In this document: positions 4,325 through 7,427 of the stretch, piece by piece
Numbering within the stretch: position 1 is the first letter of the stretch
Layout: every line of letters begins with the position of its first letter
NCBI GenBank assembly: GCA_903822245.1
Contig: CAIJOE010000163.1
Span: 1-7,427, forward strand
Length of the DNA: 7,427 bases
DNA from: an uncultured Actinomycetes bacterium
GTDB taxonomy: Bacteria > Actinomycetota > Actinomycetes > Nanopelagicales > Nanopelagicaceae
Direction of reading: 5' to 3'
Position numbers and translations under genes: made by a program
The notes under the pieces: generated by a model
Databases searched by the model: none
Seen by the model: only the letters and a program-made list of their open reading frames with translations
Told to the model about the DNA's origin: nothing

Positions 4325-7138
4325 ATGTCTATCGTGAATAAGCCAGCAGGTTCGAATACTAAGAAAACTCTTGGTAAGGGCTTAACCATCGAACGCATCT
4401 ACACCACTGCTGGAAAGCACCCATACGATGAAGTCAAGTGGGAGCGTCGCGATGTTGTGCAAACAAACTGGAAGAGTGGGGAAGTAATCTTCGAGCAAAA
4501 GGGCGTGGAGTATCCAGACTTTTGGTCAGTTAATGCTTCAACCATTGTTACCACCAAATATTTCCGTGGCGCTGTTGGACATGACAACCGCGAGTGGTCA
4601 CTAAAGCAAGTTATTGATCGCGTAGTTCTTACCTATACCAAGGCTGGAAAAGAGCACGGTTACTTTGCATCTGATGAAGATGCCCAAATCTTCGAACACG
4701 AATTGACCTGGATGCTTATGCACCAAGTCTTCTCATTTAACTCACCTGTTTGGTTTAACGTTGGAACCAATGCACCACAGCAAGTATCTGCTTGTTTCAT
4801 CCTTTCAGTAGATGACACCATGGATTCAATCCTTAACTGGTATCGCGAAGAAGGAATGATCTTTAAAGGCGGCTCTGGAGCTGGACTAAACCTTTCTCGT
4901 ATTCGCTCATCAAAGGAACTTCTAAAGTCTGGCGGCACAGCCTCTGGTCCAGTTTCCTTCATGCGCGGGGCCGATGCCTCTGCTGGAACAATCAAGTCTG
5001 GTGGCGCTACTCGCCGGGCAGCAAAGATGGTTGTTCTAGATGTTGATCATCCAGATATCGAAGAATTCATTGAGACCAAAGTTCGCGAAGAAGACAAGAT
5101 CCGCGCCCTTCGTGATGCTGGCTTTGATATGGACCTTGGTGGCAAGGACATCATCTCGGTTCAATATCAAAATGCAAATAACTCAGTTCGCGTTTCAGAT
5201 AAGTTCATGCGCGCATATGAGCAAGGTTCAGATTTTGGCCTAGTTGCTCGCGCATCTGGTGAAGTTATCGAAACCGTTGAAGCTCGCCAACTATTTCGCA
5301 AGATGGCTGAAGCTGCTTGGGCCTGTGCTGATCCAGGAATTCAATATGACGACACCATCAATGCTTGGCATACCAACCCAGAGACTGGTCGCATTAACGC
5401 TTCCAATCCTTGCTCTGAATACATGTCACTAGATAACTCTTCTTGCAACTTGGCTTCACTTAACTTGCTTAAGTTCCTAGAATCAAATGGTTCATTTGAT
5501 ACCAAGAAGTTTGTGCAAGCAACAGAGCTAATTATCACCGCGATGGATATCTCGATTTGCTTTGCAGATTTCCCAACTGAGCCAATCGGTGAGACCACTC
5601 GCAACTACCGTCAACTCGGTATCGGATATGCAAACCTTGGCGCTCTGCTTATGGCTTCAGGTCTTGCCTATGATTCAGATGGTGGCCGCCAACTAGCGGG
5701 GGCAATCACATCAGTACTTACTGGAGTTTCATATCGTCGCTCAGCAGAACTTGCTGGAATTGTTGGGCCATACGCAGGCTATGCCCGCAACGCCGAAGCT
5801 CATACTCGCGTAATGAAGATGCATGCAAATGCTTCAACGGCAGCAAAGAGTGTTAGTTCACTAGATGCTGATGTTTGGCAGGTTGCAAACAAAGAGTGGA
5901 GCAAGGGAATTGAAATTGGTCAAAAGAATGGCTGGCGCAACGCGCAAGCATCAGTTCTTGCGCCAACAGGAACAATTGGCCTGATGATGGATTGCGATAC
6001 CACCGGTATCGAACCAGATCTAGCGCTAGTTAAGTTCAAGAAGCTAGTCGGTGGTGGTTCAATGCAGATTGTTAACCAGACCATTCCACAAGCACTTCGC
6101 AAGCTTGGCTATACCGAAGAGACAAATGAAGCGATCGTTGCTTACATTGCAGAGAACGGAAACATCATTGATGCCCCTGGCCTAAAGCCAGAGCACTATG
6201 ACATCTTTGACTGCGCAATGGGTATTCGTTCAATCTCAGCAATGGGCCACGTGAAGATGATGGCAGCATGCCAACCATTCCTATCAGGTGCGATCTCAAA
6301 GACAGTTAACCTGCCTTCAGATGCAACTGTGGAAGAGATCGAAGAGGTCTACTACCAAGGTTGGAAGCTTGGCCTAAAGGCTTTGGCTGTCTATCGCGAT
6401 AACTGCAAGGTTGGTCAACCACTTTCAGATGGCAAGGGCGCGAAGGAAGAAGCTGCAGGCGACGTTCACCCAACTGCTACTCGCAAGCGACTACCTAAGT
6501 CACGCCCAGCATCAACAACTTCTTTCCAAGTTGGTGGCGCAGAGGGTTATATGACTGCCGGTGCATACGCCGATGGCGCACTTGGTGAAGTATTCCTAAA
6601 GCTAGGTAAGCAAGGATCAACTCTTGCCGGTGTAATGGATGCCTTCTCAATTGCAGTATCAATTGGTTTGCAATATGGCGTGCCACTAGAGACCTTCGTA
6701 GAGAAGTTCACTAACTTGCGCTTTGAGCCAGCCGGTATGACAGATGATGCAGATATTCGCATGGCGCAATCCATTATGGATTACATCTTCCGTCGTCTAG
6801 CACTTGATTACCTACCATTTGAATCACGTTCTGCCCTTGGTATTTACTCAGCAGCAGAGCGCGCTCGCGCACTAGAAAGCGGTGAGTACACAGCTGATGA
6901 GAAGCCAGTTGCAAAGTTGGCTGCTCCTGCTAAAAAGAGTGAGAGCAAAACACAAGCGGTAAAGATTGAGAAAGCCCCAGTTGATAACTCATCTGTTGGC
7001 TCTTCAATGGAGCTGTTTGAGAAGATGGCTGGCGTTAAATCAGATGCACCACTTTGTATGACATGTGGTGTGAAGATGAGAATGGCTGGATCATGCTTTG
7101 TTTGTGAAGGTTGCGGAAATACCTCAGGTTGCTCCTGA
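4325..7138 (+). CDS. nrdJ: NrdJ, adenosylcobalamin-dependent class II ribonucleotide reductase
   Basis: A 937-residue enzyme that reduces ribonucleotides to deoxyribonucleotides using an adenosylcobalamin-generated thiyl radical, independent of oxygen. Landmarks: the substrate pocket SPVWFN; the redox cysteines Cys157 (VSACFIL) and Cys374 (SSCNLASLNL); the radical Cys363 with Glu365 in NPCSE (Asn361). A TSCPD-type domain spans about residues 743-825. A Lys/Ala-rich linker (roughly 860-895) leads to a C-terminal cysteine module with Cys911/914, Cys924/927, Cys930 and Cys936, ending in GCS; such tails relay electrons from thioredoxin to the active site. I see no obvious N-terminal ATP-cone. The length agrees with actinobacterial NrdJ. 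AAGGA at 4312-4316, 8 bases before ATG, and the 20-base gap from nrdR indicate one operon, and a strong terminator follows. The gene implies a need for B12, made or imported. Confidence 0.98.
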   Translation: MSIVNKPAGSNTKKTLGKGLTIERIYTTAGKHPYDEVKWERRDVVQTNWKSGEVIFEQKGVEYPDFWSVNASTIVTTKYFRGAVGHDNREWSLKQVIDRVVLTYTKAGKEHGYFASDEDAQIFEHELTWMLMHQVFSFNSPVWFNVGTNAPQQVSACFILSVDDTMDSILNWYREEGMIFKGGSGAGLNLSRIRSSKELLKSGGTASGPVSFMRGADASAGTIKSGGATRRAAKMVVLDVDHPDIEEFIETKVREEDKIRALRDAGFDMDLGGKDIISVQYQNANNSVRVSDKFMRAYEQGSDFGLVARASGEVIETVEARQLFRKMAEAAWACADPGIQYDDTINAWHTNPETGRINASNPCSEYMSLDNSSCNLASLNLLKFLESNGSFDTKKFVQATELIITAMDISICFADFPTEPIGETTRNYRQLGIGYANLGALLMASGLAYDSDGGRQLAGAITSVLTGVSYRRSAELAGIVGPYAGYARNAEAHTRVMKMHANASTAAKSVSSLDADVWQVANKEWSKGIEIGQKNGWRNAQASVLAPTGTIGLMMDCDTTGIEPDLALVKFKKLVGGGSMQIVNQTIPQALRKLGYTEETNEAIVAYIAENGNIIDAPGLKPEHYDIFDCAMGIRSISAMGHVKMMAACQPFLSGAISKTVNLPSDATVEEIEEVYYQGWKLGLKALAVYRDNCKVGQPLSDGKGAKEEAAGDVHPTATRKRLPKSRPASTTSFQVGGAEGYMTAGAYADGALGEVFLKLGKQGSTLAGVMDAFSIAVSIGLQYGVPLETFVEKFTNLRFEPAGMTDDADIRMAQSIMDYIFRRLALDYLPFESRSALGIYSAAERARALESGEYTADEKPVAKLAAPAKKSESKTQAVKIEKAPVDNSSVGSSMELFEKMAGVKSDAPLCMTCGVKMRMAGSCFVCEGCGNTSGCS

Positions 7139-7153
7139 TAAGTAATTAAAGTT

Positions 7154-7193
7154 AAAGGGCTCGCAGGTAAAACTGCGGGCCCTTTCTTTTTTT
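7154..7193 (+). terminator. Intrinsic terminator of the nrdR-nrdJ operon
   Basis: A 13-bp stem (7154-7166 with 7173-7185, one G-T wobble) has a GTAAAA loop and is followed by C and seven Ts (7187-7193). It starts 15 bases after the nrdJ stop. It is the clearest Rho-independent terminator in the window and separates the operon from the helicase gene. Confidence 0.93.
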
Positions 7194-7197
7194 CAAA

Positions 7198-7209
7198 TAA
7201 CCTGCCCTA
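7198..7209 (+). promoter_or_regulatory. Possible leaderless promoter of the helicase gene
   Basis: TAACCT (7198-7203) fits TAnnnT and ends 6 bases before the GTG at 7210, the same spacing as the TACCCT upstream of lexA. Only 16 bases separate the terminator T-tract from the GTG and no Shine-Dalgarno is present, which favours leaderless initiation. The -35 region would lie in the terminator stem and has no recognisable hexamer. Confidence 0.35.
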
Positions 7210-7427
7210 GTGAGTGAGTACTCAAAAAAGGTTAGATCAGCACTAGATGCTGCAGTTAGCGCAATTGGTGGACAACCTCGAGATGGCCAGATTGAAATGG
7301 CAGAGGCGGTTGCTAATGCACTCTCTGATCGCCACCATCTATTAGTTCAAGCAGGAACTGGCACTGGTAAATCACTTGCTTATTTGGTGCCGGCACTTGT
7401 GCATGGCAAAAAAGTATTGGTGGCAAC
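7210..7427 (+). CDS. dinG: DinG-like superfamily 2 ATP-dependent DNA helicase, 3'-truncated
   Basis: Seventy-two residues are visible before the right edge. The start is the GTG at 7210, the only GTG/ATG/TTG in frame after the TAA at 7198-7200 and before the conserved part. A Q-motif-like segment, PRDGQIEMAEAV (residues 23-34), is followed by the Walker A motif AGTGTGKS (residues 48-55) and SLAYLVPAL. This arrangement is typical of the DinG/YoaA/XPD-like helicases, which unwind 5'-to-3' with an iron-sulphur cluster and are linked to repair of damaged or structured DNA. The Fe-S cysteines and DEAH box lie outside the window, so the DinG assignment rests on the N-terminus and on the neighbouring lexA/nrd genes. 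It follows the operon terminator and is probably transcribed separately. Confidence 0.85.
   Translation, partial: MSEYSKKVRSALDAAVSAIGGQPRDGQIEMAEAVANALSDRHHLLVQAGTGTGKSLAYLVPALVHGKKVLVA

Noticed and set aside
7215..7224. Perfect 10-bp palindrome TGAGTACTCA over codons 2-5 of the helicase gene.
   Set aside because: Short, within coding sequence, and unlike the SOS-box core, so I cannot support it as an operator.

Overview
The window looks like chromosomal DNA of a low-to-moderate GC actinobacterium. The strongest argument is the order lexA (leftward), a small divergent LysM protein, nrdR, and then nrdJ. The first three genes match the mycobacterial lexA / Rv2719c / nrdR arrangement, and a B12-dependent ribonucleotide reductase directly behind nrdR matches the Streptomyces nrdRJ arrangement. 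SOS-box halves of the GAAC-N4-GTTC type (the Gram-positive/actinobacterial pattern) and start codons without Shine-Dalgarno sequences agree with this. The modest GC content and compact layout would fit the streamlined freshwater actinobacteria (acI / Nanopelagicales), but that lineage is an inference.

Left part (1-2040): two tightly spaced rightward genes. The first is a Gfo/Idh/MocA-family NAD(P)-dependent oxidoreductase cut by the left edge. The second is a TIM-barrel sugar phosphate isomerase/epimerase. They probably form the end of a sugar or polyol catabolic operon whose substrate cannot be read from the sequence. A 14-bp perfect hairpin with a GAAA loop follows. Between this operon and the convergent lexA lies an isolated 16-bp perfect palindrome that looks like an operator but has no obvious target gene.

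Middle part (2184-3269): lexA on the minus strand and, divergent from it, a 103-residue protein with a membrane/signal segment and one LysM domain. The 147-bp space between their start codons holds two good SOS boxes, one over each proposed promoter, plus extra half-sites. Position and architecture make the LysM protein a candidate SOS-induced division inhibitor of the YneA/DivS/Rv2719c kind.

Region 3270-3755: almost 490 bases without a confident gene. It contains a hairpin, a short cysteine-rich ORF with a good ribosome binding site, an open frame of 62 codons that may be a frameshifted small gene, and at its right end two candidate NrdR boxes 31 bp apart in front of the nrdR promoter.

Right part (3756-7427): nrdR (transcriptional repressor of ribonucleotide reductase genes) and nrdJ (adenosylcobalamin-dependent class II ribonucleotide reductase) form a two-gene operon closed by a strong intrinsic terminator. 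A DinG-like helicase gene begins just after it and runs off the right edge. Together lexA, the LysM protein, nrdR, nrdJ and the helicase form a small island for DNA-damage response, division arrest and dNTP supply. I see no mobile element, CRISPR array, tRNA or rRNA, and no wholly new system; the most open questions are the 3270-3650 region and the orphan palindrome.
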